DNA of 64,000 nucleotides. Source: Cellulomonas sp. P24. Lineage in GTDB: Bacteria > Actinomycetota > Actinomycetes > Actinomycetales > Cellulomonadaceae. Under the pieces are notes generated by a model that was not told the origin of the DNA, ran no database searches, and was given only the letters and a program-made list of their open reading frames with translations. Made by a program: the position numbers and the translations under genes. Below are positions 52,682-64,000 of this stretch, piece after piece. Position 1 is the stretch's first letter. The number at the start of each line of letters is the position of its first letter. The stretch is taken from the NCBI RefSeq assembly GCF_024704385.1, contig NZ_JAJDFX010000002.1, positions 310,001 to 374,000 of the forward strand, written 5' to 3'.

Positions 52682-53866
52682 CTACACGCCTCCGAAGAGC
52701 GAGCCGACCCAGGAGAAGAGGTCATCGAACCGTGCTCCGGTCAGCCCGAACAGGGTCTGCCCGGCGGAGGTGGCCGACAGCGCGACGCCGAGGGCGACCA
52801 GTCCCGACAGGACGAGGAGCGACAGCTGCTTGTTGGAGATCCGCTGACGGTACAGCCGTGAGACACCCTTCGCGTCGACGAGCTTGCTGCCGACGCGCAG
52901 CCGTGTCAGGAAGGTGCTGGCCATCCCGGACCGCCCCTTGTCGAGGAACTCGACCAACGTCGCATGGCTGCCGACCGCCACGATCAGCTCGGCGCCCTTG
53001 TCGTCGGCGAGCAGCATCGCCACGTCCTCGCTCGTCCCCGTCGCGGGGAAGAGGACGTGCGGCACGCCGAGCTTCTCGACCCTCTCGAGGCCCGGGGCCC
53101 GACCGTCCCGGTACGCGTGGACCACGATCTCCGCCCCGCAGGTGAGCGCCTTGTCGGAGACCGAGTCCATGTCTCCGACGATCAGCGCCGGTGTCCAGCC
53201 GGCGTCGAGGATCGCGTCGGCACCTCCGTCGACGCCGATCAGCACGGGCCGGTACTCGATGATGTACGGCCGCAGTGTCGCAAGGTCGTCCTTGTAGTGG
53301 TAGCCGCGCACGACGACGAGGACGTGCCGACCGTCGATCGGCGTCGTGATGTCGGGCACACCGACACCGTCGAGCAGGAGGTCCCGTTCGCGGCGCAGGT
53401 AGTCCATCGTGTTCGCCGCGAAGGACTCGAGCTGGACGGACAGACCGGCGCGGGCCTCTTCGAGATTGGCTGCGACCGTCTCGGGCGTCTGCACGACCCC
53501 CTCGGCGACGAGCTGCCCGTCGACGTGCACCGCCCCGTCGAGGACTCGCACGAGCCGCCCGTCGGTCAGGGACATCACATCGGGTCCGAGGTCGTCCACC
53601 AGGGGGATGCCCGCCTCGAGGAGGATCTCAGGCCCGAGGTTCGGGTAGCGCCCCGAGGTCGAGCGTGCGGCGTTGAGCACGGCTGCGGGCCGGCAGGTCA
53701 CAAGCGCCTCGGCTGAGACCCGGTCGATGTCCTGATGGTCGATCACCGCGATGTCGCCGGGCATCAGCCGCTTGGTGAGCGACTTCGTCCGCGGGTCGAC
53801 CCGGGCGGGTCCGTGCACACCGGGTTCGGTCGGGACCGGTTCGTGTCGGCGCAGGCTGAGTTTCAT
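52682..53866 (-). CDS. steA: SteA-like cytokinetic ring protein (thiamine-pyrophosphokinase-like fold)
   Basis: 394 aa; ATG at 53866, six bases after the recN stop. Soluble N-terminal part ending in a nucleotide-binding-like domain (PVLIGVDGGADAILDAGWTPALIVGDMDSVSDKALTCGAEIVVHAYRDGRAPG, ATGTSEDVAMLLA). One or two C-terminal membrane spans follow (LSLLVLSGLVALGVALSATSAG). The GDMDS motif is that of the TPK-like fold. The corynebacterial homologue SteA acts with SteB in the RipC-FtsEX cell-separation pathway. Confidence 0.87.
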   Translation of the reverse strand: MKLSLRRHEPVPTEPGVHGPARVDPRTKSLTKRLMPGDIAVIDHQDIDRVSAEALVTCRPAAVLNAARSTSGRYPNLGPEILLEAGIPLVDDLGPDVMSLTDGRLVRVLDGAVHVDGQLVAEGVVQTPETVAANLEEARAGLSVQLESFAANTMDYLRRERDLLLDGVGVPDITTPIDGRHVLVVVRGYHYKDDLATLRPYIIEYRPVLIGVDGGADAILDAGWTPALIVGDMDSVSDKALTCGAEIVVHAYRDGRAPGLERVEKLGVPHVLFPATGTSEDVAMLLADDKGAELIVAVGSHATLVEFLDKGRSGMASTFLTRLRVGSKLVDAKGVSRLYRQRISNKQLSLLVLSGLVALGVALSATSAGQTLFGLTGARFDDLFSWVGSLFGGV

Positions 53867-53872
53867 CGCAGG

Positions 53873-55594
53873 TCATCGTCCCATGCTGGACTGCTCGAGG
53901 AGCTCAGCGGCATGCGCTCGTGCCGCCTCAGAGTCCTCCTGCCCGGAGAGCATCCGGGCGAGCTCGCGGACACGGTCCTCACCCTCGACCTGCCGGACGT
54001 CGGAGTCGGTGACGACGTCGCCGCCATCGGCCCGGGACTTGGTCACGACCAGATGGTGCTCGGCGAACGCGGCGACCTGAGCCAGATGCGTCACGACCAC
54101 GACCTGCGACCCTCGCGCGAGAGCGGCGAGCCGCCGCCCGACCTCGAGCGCCGCGCGACCGCCGACCCCTGCGTCCACCTCGTCGAACACGAACGTCGGC
54201 GGTCGACTCGCCCCGGACGACGGCGCTGTGGCCAACGTCACCTCGATCGCCAGCATGACGCGGGACAGCTCGCCGCCTGATGCCCCCTTGCCCAGCGGGC
54301 GCGCCGGCGCCCCACGGTGCGGGACCAGCCGCATCTCGACGACGTCGCTGCCCCACGGCCCCGGCTCGGGAGCCGGTTCGACCGTGACCTCGAGCGACGC
54401 CCCAGCCATCGCCAGTCCGTGGAGCTCCTCCGTGACCGCCGACGCGAGCAGCTCGGCCGCGGTCTGACGCCGCCTACTGATCGAGCCGGCGAGCGCCACC
54501 AGGCGCGACTCGACCCGGTCACGCCGCTCCGTGGCCCGCGCGAGCCGCTCGTCGCCGCTCTCGAGCTCGAGCAGGCGCAGCCCTGCTCTGGCCCCCCAGG
54601 CGAGCACCTCGGACACGTCGGCGCCGTAGCTGCGCATGAGCGACCCGAGCTCGGCCCGTCGGTGCTGCACCGCGTCGAGGCGACGTGGGTCCGCCTGGAG
54701 GTCGTCCAGGTAGCGCGCGAGGTCCGTGGACACGTCTCCGATGCCGTAGCTGATCCCGGCCAGACGCTGCGCCAGCTCGGCGAGCACCGGGTCGTGCCCG
54801 GCTACGTGCTCGAGTGCCTGGCGCGAGGCCTCGACGAGCAGCATCGCCGCGACGCCCTCGGCACCGTCGTCCGACCCGGCGAGGGCCGTGTGTGCGAGCG
54901 CGGCGGCGGTTCGCAGGTCCTCGGCGTGGCCGAGCCGTTCCGCCTCCGCCGCGAGCTCGATGTCCTCACCCGGCTGAGGCGAGACGCGCTCGATCTCGTC
55001 GAGCCCATGCCGCAGCAGGGCCGTCTCGCGCTCGAAGTCGTCGCGGCGTGACGTCAGCTCGTCGATCTCCTTCAGGAGCTGCGCCCGCTCGTTCCACGTC
55101 TCGCGGTACTCCGCAAGCTCTCCCTGGTGCTCGTCGCCGGCGAAGGCGTCGAGCGCCTCACGTTGCCGTGCCGGGGATCGCAGCCGTGCCTGGTCGGCCT
55201 GCCCGTGTACTGTCACGAGGTCGTCGGCGAGCTCGGCGAGGACCGCTTGCGGCACGCTGCGTCCGCCGAGGAAGGCACGCGAGCGCCCTTCGGCTGCCAC
55301 CGTGCGCACGAGGATCAGTCCCCCGTCGTCGTCGGGCTCGGCCCCGGCGTCCCGCGCACGTGCGAGCACCGGTGAGTCAGCGTCCACCCTCACCCGCCCC
55401 TCGGCGCTGGCCGACGCCGAGCCGGCGCGCACGGCGCCCGGGTCCGCCCGCCCCCCGAGCAGCAGGGCGAGCCCGGTGAGGACCATGGTCTTGCCCGCGC
55501 CCGTCTCTCCCGTGATCACGGTCAGGCCAGGCGCGAGTCGCGCGTGCGCGCTCGTGATCACGCCGAGGTTCTCGATCCGGATCTCCTCGAGCAC
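53873..55594 (-). CDS. recN: DNA repair protein RecN
   Basis: 573 aa; GTG at 55594. SMC-like: MLEEIRIENLGVITSAHARLAPGLTVITGETGAGKTMVL (Walker A) at the N-terminus, a coiled-coil arm in the middle, then GASGGELSRVMLAIEV (signature), FVFDEVDAGVGGRAA (Walker B) and VVTHLAQVAAFA. It helps double-strand-break repair. The gene order nadK-recN-steA-steB is the same as in mycobacteria. Confidence 0.96.
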   Translation of the reverse strand: MLEEIRIENLGVITSAHARLAPGLTVITGETGAGKTMVLTGLALLLGGRADPGAVRAGSASASAEGRVRVDADSPVLARARDAGAEPDDDGGLILVRTVAAEGRSRAFLGGRSVPQAVLAELADDLVTVHGQADQARLRSPARQREALDAFAGDEHQGELAEYRETWNERAQLLKEIDELTSRRDDFERETALLRHGLDEIERVSPQPGEDIELAAEAERLGHAEDLRTAAALAHTALAGSDDGAEGVAAMLLVEASRQALEHVAGHDPVLAELAQRLAGISYGIGDVSTDLARYLDDLQADPRRLDAVQHRRAELGSLMRSYGADVSEVLAWGARAGLRLLELESGDERLARATERRDRVESRLVALAGSISRRRQTAAELLASAVTEELHGLAMAGASLEVTVEPAPEPGPWGSDVVEMRLVPHRGAPARPLGKGASGGELSRVMLAIEVTLATAPSSGASRPPTFVFDEVDAGVGGRAALEVGRRLAALARGSQVVVVTHLAQVAAFAEHHLVVTKSRADGGDVVTDSDVRQVEGEDRVRELARMLSGQEDSEAARAHAAELLEQSSMGR

Positions 55595-55597
55595 GGC

Positions 55598-56479
55598 TCA
55601 GCCCTCGTGCCCGCGAGCGGTCCTGCGGCGGTTCGCCGCACGTCCTCGCCACCCGATCACCGGAAGGTCGAACTTGCTCACGAGCCGATCCGTGAACGGC
55701 GCGCTCGTCATGCGTGCGAGCCTGACCGGAACGGCCCCCTTGCGTACCTCGACGCGCGTCCCGGCCGGGAGGTCGGTCTGGCGACGACCGTCGCACGTCA
55801 GGACCCCGGCACTGCCCGTCCGTGTGAGGAGCTCGACGGCGAGCACGCTGCCGGGGCCCACGACGAGCGGGCGCGCGAACAGTGCGTGTGCCGACAGCGG
55901 GACGAGCATCATGGCGTCGACATCGGGCCAGACCACCGGTCCGCCGGCGGAGAACGCGTGCGCGGTGGATCCCGTCGCCGTGGCCATGACCACGCCGTCG
56001 CAGCCGAACGACGACAGCGGGCGCCCATCGACCTCGATCGCGACCTCCACCATCTTGGCGCGTTCACGCTTCTCGACCGTCGCCTCGTTGACGGCCCAGC
56101 CGATGATCGGCGCGCCGTCCCCGGGCAGCAGCGTCCGCACGTCGAGCGTCCCGCGCTCATCGACCTCGTAGTCCCCGGCAGCCAGACGTCGCACGGCTGC
56201 TCCGATGTGATCGCGCTCGCTCTCGGCGAGGAAACCGACATGTCCCAGGTTGATGCCGAGCAGGGGGATGCCTGTCCCGCGGGTGATCTCCGCTGCGCGC
56301 AGGAGCGTACCGTCGCCGCCGAGCACCACGGCGAACTCGAGACCGTCGATCCCGTCCGCCCAGTCGATCTCGTGGACAGGCTCGATGCCGACGGCCTCGA
56401 GTTCGGCCACCGCCTCGTCGGTCGCGATGCCGGCGTCTTCACGACCGGTATGGGTCACCACGAGTGCGCGCCGCGTCAT
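55598..56479 (-). CDS. nadK: NAD kinase
   Basis: 293 aa; ATG at 56479 overlaps the tlyA stop (ATGA). GGDGTLLRAAEI (GGDGT motif), LGINLGHVGFLAE, and the substrate region SFGCDGVVMATATGSTAHAFSAGGPVVWPDVDAMMLVPLSAHAL. It phosphorylates NAD to NADP. It lies three bases upstream of recN. Confidence 0.96.
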   Translation of the reverse strand: MTRRALVVTHTGREDAGIATDEAVAELEAVGIEPVHEIDWADGIDGLEFAVVLGGDGTLLRAAEITRGTGIPLLGINLGHVGFLAESERDHIGAAVRRLAAGDYEVDERGTLDVRTLLPGDGAPIIGWAVNEATVEKRERAKMVEVAIEVDGRPLSSFGCDGVVMATATGSTAHAFSAGGPVVWPDVDAMMLVPLSAHALFARPLVVGPGSVLAVELLTRTGSAGVLTCDGRRQTDLPAGTRVEVRKGAVPVRLARMTSAPFTDRLVSKFDLPVIGWRGRAANRRRTARGHEG

Positions 56480-57348
56480 GCGTCGTCCCCGCCGGTCCGG
56501 GTCATGTCGCTGCCGCCTCCGATGCCTCGCTCGATGATCGCCCGGATGGCGTCGTCACCGGGCCCGCCGCCTGCCGACACAGATGCTCGCTCCTTCAGCC
56601 AGAGGAAGTACTCGATGTTGCCGCTCGGACCTGGAAGCGGGCTCGTGACGACGTCGCGCGGTTCGAGCCCCTCGGCCACTGCTGCCCTGGCGACGGCACC
56701 CACTGCCGCGTGCCGCAACGCAGGCGAGCGCACCACACCGGTCGACCCCAATCTCTCACGCCCGACCTCGAACTGAGGCTTGACCATGAGCAGATATTCG
56801 GCGGAGCGTGCCGCGACGGCCCGCAGAACGGGGACCACCAGGGTCAGCGAGATGAACGAGAGATCGGCGACAACCAGCGTGGGGGCGGGGTCCATGTCGC
56901 CGGCGACGAGCGTCCGGACGTTCACCCCGTCACGCACCTCGACCCGTGGGTCGTCTCGGAGCACGGGGAGAAGCTGATCGTGGCCGACGTCCACCGCGCC
57001 GACGTGCCGGGCGCCTCGGCGGAGCAGGACGTCGGTGAAGCCACCGGTGCTCGCCCCGGCGTCGAGACAGATCCGATCACGGGGGCTCGGTGCCTCGAGA
57101 CCCCACCGTCGTTCGAGCTCATCGAGCGCGCCCGCAAGCTTGAACCCGGCGCGCGAGGCGTAACCGGGGTCACGGTCGTCGTCCCGGACCTGGAGCTCCT
57201 GGTCCGCGCGCGTGCCGGACGACGCCTTCGTCGCCGGGACGCCGTCGACCGTCACTCGTCCGGCAGCCACCAGCTCCACCGCGTGCCGCCGAGACCGCGC
57301 CATCCCGCGACGCACGAGTTCCACGTCGAGCCGTCCCTCAGTCGTCAC
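56476..57348 (-). CDS. tlyA: TlyA-family rRNA 2'-O-methyltransferase
   Basis: 290 aa from the GTG at 57348. N-terminal S4 RNA-binding domain (RLDVELVRRGMARSRRHAVELVAAGRVTVDGVPATKAS), then an FtsJ-like methyltransferase: CLDAGASTGGFTDVLLRRGARHVGAVDVGHDQLLP, ADLSFISLTLV, MVKPQFEVGRERLG. TlyA methylates 16S and 23S rRNA cytidines, and loss causes capreomycin resistance in mycobacteria. It starts three bases after a 58-aa gene. Confidence 0.95.
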   Translation of the reverse strand: MTTEGRLDVELVRRGMARSRRHAVELVAAGRVTVDGVPATKASSGTRADQELQVRDDDRDPGYASRAGFKLAGALDELERRWGLEAPSPRDRICLDAGASTGGFTDVLLRRGARHVGAVDVGHDQLLPVLRDDPRVEVRDGVNVRTLVAGDMDPAPTLVVADLSFISLTLVVPVLRAVAARSAEYLLMVKPQFEVGRERLGSTGVVRSPALRHAAVGAVARAAVAEGLEPRDVVTSPLPGPSGNIEYFLWLKERASVSAGGGPGDDAIRAIIERGIGGGSDMTRTGGDDA

Positions 57349-57351
57349 CGG

Positions 57352-57528
57352 TCACGCCTCGGTGTCGGCGAGCCGATCCTGAAGGACGGAGTGGATCGAC
57401 TCGTACACGGCCACGTGATCCTTGACGACCGCGGCCGACAGCTCATCGAGCCGGGTGAGGGCCTCGTCAACGGCGTGGTCGCCCGTCGAGGCGCGCTCCT
57501 CGTCACCCTCGTGCATCACCGTGCTCAT
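57352..57528 (-). CDS. Small conserved protein (58 aa) upstream of tlyA
   Basis: 58 aa from the ATG at 57528, with GGAGG before it. Acidic N-terminal half, then a single helix-forming stretch: ALTRLDELSAAVVKDHVAVYESIHSVLQDRL. It matches in size and place the small protein encoded between the HAD phosphatase and tlyA in mycobacteria (Rv1693 position). No known domain. Tight spacing to tlyA indicates cotranscription. GC-rich third positions support coding. Confidence 0.8.
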   Translation of the reverse strand: MSTVMHEGDEERASTGDHAVDEALTRLDELSAAVVKDHVAVYESIHSVLQDRLADTEA

Positions 57529-57610
57529 CGTCCTCCCACTCGGAACGGGTGACTCTCATGCAGGCGCACCAGCGCTTTGCTCGACCACGCTACCGGGACA
57601 CCGAGCACCA

Positions 57611-58645
57611 TCACGCGTTGTGCACAACGATCTCCGGGACGGTGCCCGGATCAAGGGTCTCTCCGGCATCGACGGCCGCCCAGGCTGCGCCGCAGGCGGC
57701 CCGGACAAGGTCGACACGTGCCTCGACGTCGCTCGATGATCCCGGGTCGAGCTCAAGCGCGCCGTTGACGACCCGCGCCGCGGCGTCTCCGCAGCGCCAC
57801 CACCCGTCGCCTGCGGGCATCGGGGCCTCGTGCGGGACGAGCAGACTCGTCAGGTCCGCACCGATGTAGTGCGGGCGTTCGGAAGGCACCGCGAGGATGT
57901 CGTCGCGCGCACGGCTCACGCCGGTCAGGACGTGCAGGCCCGGAAGGTCCCCGGCCCTGGCGCCGGCGAGGTCGGTGTCGAGCCTGTCGCCGACGACTAG
58001 CGGCGAGCGTGCCCCGGCTCGTTCGATGGCCAGCCGGTACATCGTCGGAGAGGGCTTGCCTGCGCTGTCGGGCACGACGCCCGTCGCCGCCTGGACCGCG
58101 CCGACCAGCGCGCCGTTACCTGGGGCGAAGCCACGCGCGGTGGGGAGGCTGAGGTCGAGGTTGCTCGCCACGAACCAGGCGCCCCGTTCCACCGCGTAGG
58201 CGGCTTCGGCAAGGTTCGCCCATCCGAGCTCCGGGGCGAAGCCCTGGACCACCGCATCGGGCCCGTCGTCGGCGGATGTCACGATCTCGAAGCCAGCGGC
58301 GCGCACGGCGGTCACGAGGCCCGCTCCGCCGACCACCAGCACCTTCTGCCCGGGTGACAGTCGACGGGTGAGGAGTGCGGCTGCGGCCTGGGCGGCGGTC
58401 ATCACCTCCGAGGCCTCGGTCGGGATCGCCAGGCCCGTGAGCTGTGCCGCGACTGACTCCGGCTCCCGCGAGGCGTTGTTGGTCACGAAGACCATCCGCA
58501 TGCCGCAGGCTCTCGCACCGGCGATGCCCGGTGCTGCTCCCTCGATCGGCTCGTGCCCCCGGTAGGCCACACCGTCCAGGTCGACGAGTGCGAGATCGTA
58601 TTTCTCCGCCAGCGGGGTGTCAGATCCCAGCAGCGTGCTGTTCAC
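57611..58645 (-). CDS. HAD-superfamily subfamily IIA phosphatase (NagD-like)
   Basis: 344 aa; GTG at 58645 overlaps the preceding stop (GTGA). Motif I ALVDLDGVAYRG, motif II FVTNNASREP, and motif III VGDRLDTDLAGARAG. A C2 cap lies between motifs II and III, as in NagD and phosphoglycolate/4-nitrophenyl phosphatases. It has an extra C-terminal region of about 70 residues (WWRCGDAAARVVNGALELD and onward). It probably dephosphorylates small sugar or nucleotide phosphates; substrate unknown. Confidence 0.9.
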   Translation of the reverse strand: MNSTLLGSDTPLAEKYDLALVDLDGVAYRGHEPIEGAAPGIAGARACGMRMVFVTNNASREPESVAAQLTGLAIPTEASEVMTAAQAAAALLTRRLSPGQKVLVVGGAGLVTAVRAAGFEIVTSADDGPDAVVQGFAPELGWANLAEAAYAVERGAWFVASNLDLSLPTARGFAPGNGALVGAVQAATGVVPDSAGKPSPTMYRLAIERAGARSPLVVGDRLDTDLAGARAGDLPGLHVLTGVSRARDDILAVPSERPHYIGADLTSLLVPHEAPMPAGDGWWRCGDAAARVVNGALELDPGSSSDVEARVDLVRAACGAAWAAVDAGETLDPGTVPEIVVHNA

Positions 58646-60534
58646 GCGCCGCCCTCACCTTCGAGCGTGTCAGTCGGTCGGACTGCATCATCAGACAGGA
58701 CCGCACCGTCACGCGATGCAGGATCCGCTGCCGCCGAGTCTTCACCCAGACCGGTTTCCTTCTCGTCGGGCGCGGCCGAGTCGTCCTCATCGGGCTCGAG
58801 GTCGTACACGACGATCTCGTCGTCGACCTCGACCTCGCCGGCCGCCTCGGCGAGCTCATCGGATGTGAAGCCCTCCAAGAGCGTCGCCGCCTCGGTTGTG
58901 CGACCGGCGGCCTCGAGCGCTGCCGCTCGTGCCTGCGCGACACGCACCGCTTGCACGCCGCTGGCAGCCTCCACGGATGTCCCGGAGAGCGCGGCGACGG
59001 CCGCCTCCGCTTCGCCCAGGTCGAGGCGCGCACCGCTCAAGACGATCGCCAGCTCGATCCGGGCTTCCGGACCGAGCTCCTCTGCCTCCGGTGAGCCTGC
59101 GAGTGCGACTGCACGGTCCGGCCGTCCGAGCCCCCGCTCACAGTCGGCCATGATTGCCAGGTGCTCGGACGAGCCGTTCAGACGCCGCACCGTTCGGAGC
59201 TCACGTAGGGCCTCGGCATACCGACCAGTCCGATAAGCGGCAAGCCCAGCGGCCTCACGGACGACGTCGACGCGACCGCCACGATGCGCCGCTGCCTGCG
59301 CGTGCTCGTACGCCCGCTCCGGGTCGGTCTCGAGCAGCCGCCCCGCCATTACGAGGTGAAGTCCGACGATCTCCGCGTTTTCCTTGGTCAGGGTCCGCAG
59401 GCGAGCCCGGACTGACCGATCGAGATCTGAGAACTGGATGTCGTCCGGGAGCGCCGGTGCGTCGGTCCGCGCCGACTGCGGGGGCCGCGACTCTCGCCGC
59501 ACACCCTCAGACGACCGCGCACGCTCGGAACGCTCGCCACCGGGACGGTAGGGCGCACGCTCAGGACGCTGGGCCCCTCCACGCTCGGAACGCTCACCAG
59601 CAGGACGGTAGGGCGCACGCTCGGAACGCTCACCAGCAGGACGGTAGGGCGCACGCTCGGAACGCTCACCACCGGGACGGTAAGGCGCACGCTCAGGACG
59701 CTGGGCCCCTCCACGCTCGGAACGCTCACCGGCAGGACGGTACGGCGCACGCTCGGCACGCTCACCACCGGGACGGTACGGCGCACGCTCGGCACGCTCA
59801 CCACCGGGACGGTACGGCGCACGCTCGGCACGCTCACCACCGGGACGGTACGGCGCACGCTCGGCACGCTCACCACCGGGACGGTACGGCGCACGCTCGG
59901 CACGCTCACCACCGGGACGGTACGGCGCACGCTCGGCACGCTCACCACCGGGACGGTACGGCGCACGCTCAGGACGCTGGGCTCCTCCACGCTCGGAACG
60001 CTCACCAGCAGGACGGTAGGGCGCACGCTCAGGACGCTGGGCTCCTCCACGCTCGGAACGCTCACCAGCAGGACGGTAGGGCGCACGCTCAGGACGCTGG
60101 GCTCCTCCACGCTCGGAACGCTCACCAGCAGGACGGTAGGGCGCACGCTCAGGACGCTGGGCTCCTCCACGCTCGGAACGCTCACCAGCAGGACGGTAGG
60201 GCGCACGCTCGGAACGCTCACCACCGGGACGGTAGGGCGCACGCTCAGGACGCTGGGCTCCTCCACGCTCGGAACGCTCACCAGCAGGACGGTAGGGCGC
60301 ACGCTCGGAACGCTCACCACCGGGACGGTACGGCGCACGCTCGGACCGCTCACCAGCAGGACGGAACGGCGCACGCTCGGCACGCTGGGCCCCGCCACGT
60401 GCGCCCGCGCTGTCAGACCGCATCGCACTGCGACCTGACGAGTTGCGCTCACGCCCCGCGCCGCTGCCGGCCGACCGGGCTTGACCGGTGCTAGGCGCGC
60501 CAGACGTACGGGGGCGCTTCTTGTCGTAGTCCAC
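58642..60534 (-). CDS. Large protein with 19-copy E/R/P-rich tandem repeat and TPR-like C-terminal domain
   Basis: About 630 aa from the GTG at 60534 (VDYDKKRPRTSG), chosen for AGGAGA just upstream. Residues 1-50 are Ser/Gly/Arg-rich. About residues 50-340 are a perfect-register tandem array of a 12-residue unit (APYRPGGERAER or APYRPAGERSER), 19 copies counting the first APFRP, some with an 8-residue GGAQRPER spacer. About 370-560 is an alpha-helical, TPR-like domain (ENAEIVGLHLVMAGRLLETDPERAYEHAQAA and onward), then an acidic tail. The repeat is high in Arg, Glu, Pro and Gly and almost surely disordered. The C-terminal domain matches the protein upstream of HAD-tlyA in mycobacteria, where no such array is expected. 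Function unknown. Confidence 0.8.
   Translation of the reverse strand: MDYDKKRPRTSGAPSTGQARSAGSGAGRERNSSGRSAMRSDSAGARGGAQRAERAPFRPAGERSERAPYRPGGERSERAPYRPAGERSERGGAQRPERAPYRPGGERSERAPYRPAGERSERGGAQRPERAPYRPAGERSERGGAQRPERAPYRPAGERSERGGAQRPERAPYRPAGERSERGGAQRPERAPYRPGGERAERAPYRPGGERAERAPYRPGGERAERAPYRPGGERAERAPYRPGGERAERAPYRPGGERAERAPYRPAGERSERGGAQRPERAPYRPGGERSERAPYRPAGERSERAPYRPAGERSERGGAQRPERAPYRPGGERSERARSSEGVRRESRPPQSARTDAPALPDDIQFSDLDRSVRARLRTLTKENAEIVGLHLVMAGRLLETDPERAYEHAQAAAHRGGRVDVVREAAGLAAYRTGRYAEALRELRTVRRLNGSSEHLAIMADCERGLGRPDRAVALAGSPEAEELGPEARIELAIVLSGARLDLGEAEAAVAALSGTSVEAASGVQAVRVAQARAAALEAAGRTTEAATLLEGFTSDELAEAAGEVEVDDEIVVYDLEPDEDDSAAPDEKETGLGEDSAAADPASRDGAVLSDDAVRPTDTLEGEGGA
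59519..60400. repeat. In-frame 36-bp and 60-bp coding tandem repeats
   Basis: Direct repeats inside the preceding gene. Five identical 36-bp units fill 59761-59940, followed by a sixth variant. Three identical 60-bp units fill 60001-60180. Related units continue on both sides. All are multiples of three, so copy number can change without breaking the frame, and identity of neighbouring units points to recent expansion by slippage or unequal recombination. Confidence 0.92.
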
Positions 60535-60645
60535 TCGTGCTCTCCTCATAGAACTGTCTACGCCATCGTCTCATCCAGGAACGGTATGGCGACAAGCTGC
60601 GTGCCGAGCAGGGGTGCAGGTCATCGCATCGCCGGGCCCCCACAA

Positions 60646-60679
60646 CAGAAATAGCCACCCCGTGGGGTGGCTATTTCTG
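60646..60679 (-). terminator. rRNA operon terminator
   Basis: Perfect 16-bp inverted repeat (60646-60661 and 60664-60679) with a 2-nt centre, a few bases after the 5S gene. It is followed on the minus strand by a short T/G-rich stretch. The 60535-60645 gap between it and the repeat-protein start holds no other recognised signal. Confidence 0.85.
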
Positions 60680-60682
60680 AAT

Positions 60683-60804
60683 GGTGTCCGGCGGCGTCCT
60701 ACTCTCCCACACAGTCTCCCGTGCAGTACCATCGGCGCTGAAGGGCTTAGCTTCCGGGTTCGGAATGGGACCGGGCGTTTCCCCTTCGCTATGACCGCCG
60801 TAAC
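60683..60804 (-). rRNA. rrf: 5S ribosomal RNA
   Basis: Minus-strand sequence begins GTTACGGCGGTCATAGCG and ends GCCGCCGGACACC, with the 5S core CCCGGTCCCATTCCGAACCC. Length about 120 nt; both ends pair with each other as in 5S rRNA. Boundaries are estimated to within a few bases. Confidence 0.93.
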
Positions 60805-60884
60805 TCTATGGAGATATTCATTCGCGGTTCGCGATCGTATCTCGAGAACCGCACAGTGGACGCGTAGCACCTTGAAAGGTGTGT

Positions 60885-63984
<3,100 letters not shown>

Positions 63985-64000
63985 ACAAAAATCTTACAAA

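Noticed and set aside
59519-60400. Possible CRISPR array
   Set aside because: Repeats are contiguous with no unique spacers, lie inside a coding frame and have a period divisible by three; no cas gene is nearby.
59154-60494. Long plus-strand open frame with His/Asp-rich repeats (HARNAHQQDGRAH)
   Set aside because: It is the antisense of the repeat-protein gene; the opposite strand stays open only because the DNA repeat lacks stops. It has no ribosome binding site, and the minus frame is continued by a conserved C-terminal domain.

Overview
High-GC DNA with GTG/TTG starts, frequent 1-, 4- and 8-nt gene overlaps, leaderless -10/start arrangements and mycobacterial-type gene orders: this is a chromosomal segment of an actinobacterium, most likely of the Micrococcales (Cellulomonas-like; the family is inferred). 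Two blocks match the order I know from Mycobacterium tuberculosis. One runs fabG-inhA-like, ABC-F, suf operon, sufR, ABC ATPase/permease, ctaA. The other runs TPR protein, HAD phosphatase, 58-aa protein, tlyA, nadK, recN, steA, steB/mctB, pyrG, NUDIX. No integrase, transposase, CRISPR array or tRNA gene was seen.

Layout. 1-2.1 kb: SOS-controlled mutasome genes imuA'-imuB (imuB runs off the left edge) under a perfect LexA box. 2.2-7.7 kb: a frameshifted YbhB/PEBP gene, then DUF779, Zn-alcohol dehydrogenase, aldehyde dehydrogenase and a GAF-domain regulator, which look like a short-chain alcohol/aldehyde oxidation module. 7.9-12.1 kb: five overlapping genes for an ECF sigma factor, a multi-pass zinc-finger anti-sigma-like protein, an ABC ATPase and two membrane proteins. 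12.2-20.4 kb: a SpoU methyltransferase, a heterodimeric ABC exporter with its TetR repressor, an SPFH/NfeD pair and an ABC ATPase. 20.5-25.4 kb: glycogen genes glgA/glgC, serB and a SixA-like phosphatase. 25.4-32.4 kb: FAS-II reductases fabI/fabG, SURF1, an ABC-F protein and a BioY-BioM-BioN biotin importer. 32.4-39.4 kb: the complete SUF iron-sulfur operon (sufR-B-D-Rieske-C-S-U-MIP18) with a SufR-type operator. 39.5-45.3 kb: two drug/ABC-2 ATPase-permease pairs, heme A synthase ctaA and a diguanylate cyclase. 45.4-58.6 kb: NUDIX, pyrG, a glycosyltransferase, murJ, a MraY/WecA-like transferase, steB, steA, recN, nadK, tlyA, a 58-aa protein and an HAD phosphatase, all on the minus strand. 58.6-60.5 kb: a protein with a 19-copy E/R/P-rich tandem repeat and a helical C-terminal domain. 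60.6-64.0 kb: the rrn terminator, 5S and a complete 23S rRNA gene, minus strand.

Three genes (YbhB, NUDIX, the GT4 glycosyltransferase) each carry a single-base frameshift in or beside a C/G run, and each is restored to a full-length family member by one base. This could be sequencing error or real decay. The most unusual coding sequence is the repeat protein at 58.6-60.5 kb. The most interesting possible systems are the ECF/ABC signalling operon and the lipid-linked glycan cassette (MraY-like transferase, MurJ, GT4) set between pyrG and the SteA/SteB cell-separation genes. Noncoding gaps over 100 nt are described as terminators, promoters or repeats where structure was visible; the other gaps hold nothing I could recognise.
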